DNA from: AC-32 sp963704005
GTDB taxonomy: Bacteria; Actinomycetota; Thermoleophilia; Gaiellales; Gaiellaceae
Length of the DNA stretch: 5,336 nt
Assembly: GCA_963704005.1 (NCBI GenBank)
Contig: CAVPGJ010000006.1
Span: 1 to 5,336, forward strand
Direction of reading: 5' to 3'
Below the pieces are notes generated by a model, which was given only the letters and a program-made list of their open reading frames with translations, was not told the DNA's origin and did no database searches. Of this stretch, positions 5,259 through 5,336 are shown piece by piece (the stretch's first letter is position 1; every line of letters begins with the position of its first letter). The position numbers and the translations under genes are program-made.

Positions 5259-5336
5259 CTAGGCGTCCCGCCTGCTGAGCGCGGCGTAGGCGGTTGCCTG
5301 CGGGATTGCAGGCGCACGCCTCGTTCGTGCCCGATC
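5259..5336 (-). CDS. Possible 3' end of a convergent gene cut by the window edge
   Basis: On the minus strand a frame enters from the window edge and runs 25 codons to TAG at 5261-5259, ending AIPQATAYAALSRRDA. About two thirds of its codons end in G or C, which is only moderate. The piece is too short to assign to a family. If real, it converges on the ABM gene with a 12-bp gap. The same bases contain hairpins that could instead serve as terminator, so this is a weak call. Confidence 0.25.
   Translation of the reverse strand, partial: DRARTRRAPAIPQATAYAALSRRDA
5296..5330 (+). terminator. Tandem hairpins after the regulator-ABM operon
   Basis: GCCTGC (5296-5301) pairs perfectly with GCAGGC (5308-5313) around a 6-nt loop. 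It is directly followed by GCACG (5314-5318) paired with CGTGC (5326-5330) around a 7-nt loop. Together they lie 50-84 nt past the ABM stop at 5246, a reasonable place for termination of the rightward transcript. No T-tract follows inside the window. Confidence 0.35.

Overview
The window is GC-rich chromosomal DNA. Four features point to a high-GC actinobacterium, possibly a soil lineage such as Thermoleophilia, though that placement is an inference from style and not from a marker gene: strong GC bias at third codon positions, frequent GTG starts, tightly packed operons, and a sigma factor of the SigG/SigX5 type with a fused SnoaL-like domain. There is no sign of a mobile element, CRISPR array, tRNA or rRNA.

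The layout is a divergent locus around a 73-bp control region (4359-4431). Leftward (minus strand) run five genes: a DUF899 thioredoxin-like protein (4358-3615), a 14-helix DHA2-type MFS drug exporter (3507-2059), a small dimeric alpha/beta-barrel (ABM-like) protein (2028-1714), a VOC/glyoxalase-fold protein whose start codon and body lie in different frames (1678-1264), and an ECF sigma factor with a C-terminal SnoaL-like domain (1270-209). Rightward run an HxlR/DUF24-family winged-helix regulator (4432-4917) and a second ABM-like protein (4914-5246), coupled through an ATGA stop/start overlap.

The control region holds a good sigma-70-type promoter for the leftward operon (TTGCTT, 17-bp spacer, TATCTA on the minus strand). 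A near-perfect inverted repeat (GAAACCCA / TGGGTTCC) lies directly over its -10 element and spacer, which is where a repressor would be expected to bind. The regulator carries a Cys at residue 14, aligned with the redox-sensing Cys of the YodB/CatR/HypR group, plus a Cys-rich C-terminal segment that may bind metal.

Taken together, the best reading is an inducible stress or detoxification island for quinones, other electrophiles or an aromatic antibiotic. The HxlR protein would sense the compound and release the leftward operon, the exporter would remove it, and the ABM, VOC and DUF899 proteins would modify it or its products. The operon-borne sigma factor could pass the signal to other promoters. 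The individual families are well known. The combination and the wiring are inferred.

The edges are less clear. Positions 1-208 show coding-like periodicity but no intact gene, and 5247-5336 contains two hairpins that overlap a possible C-terminal end of a convergent gene.
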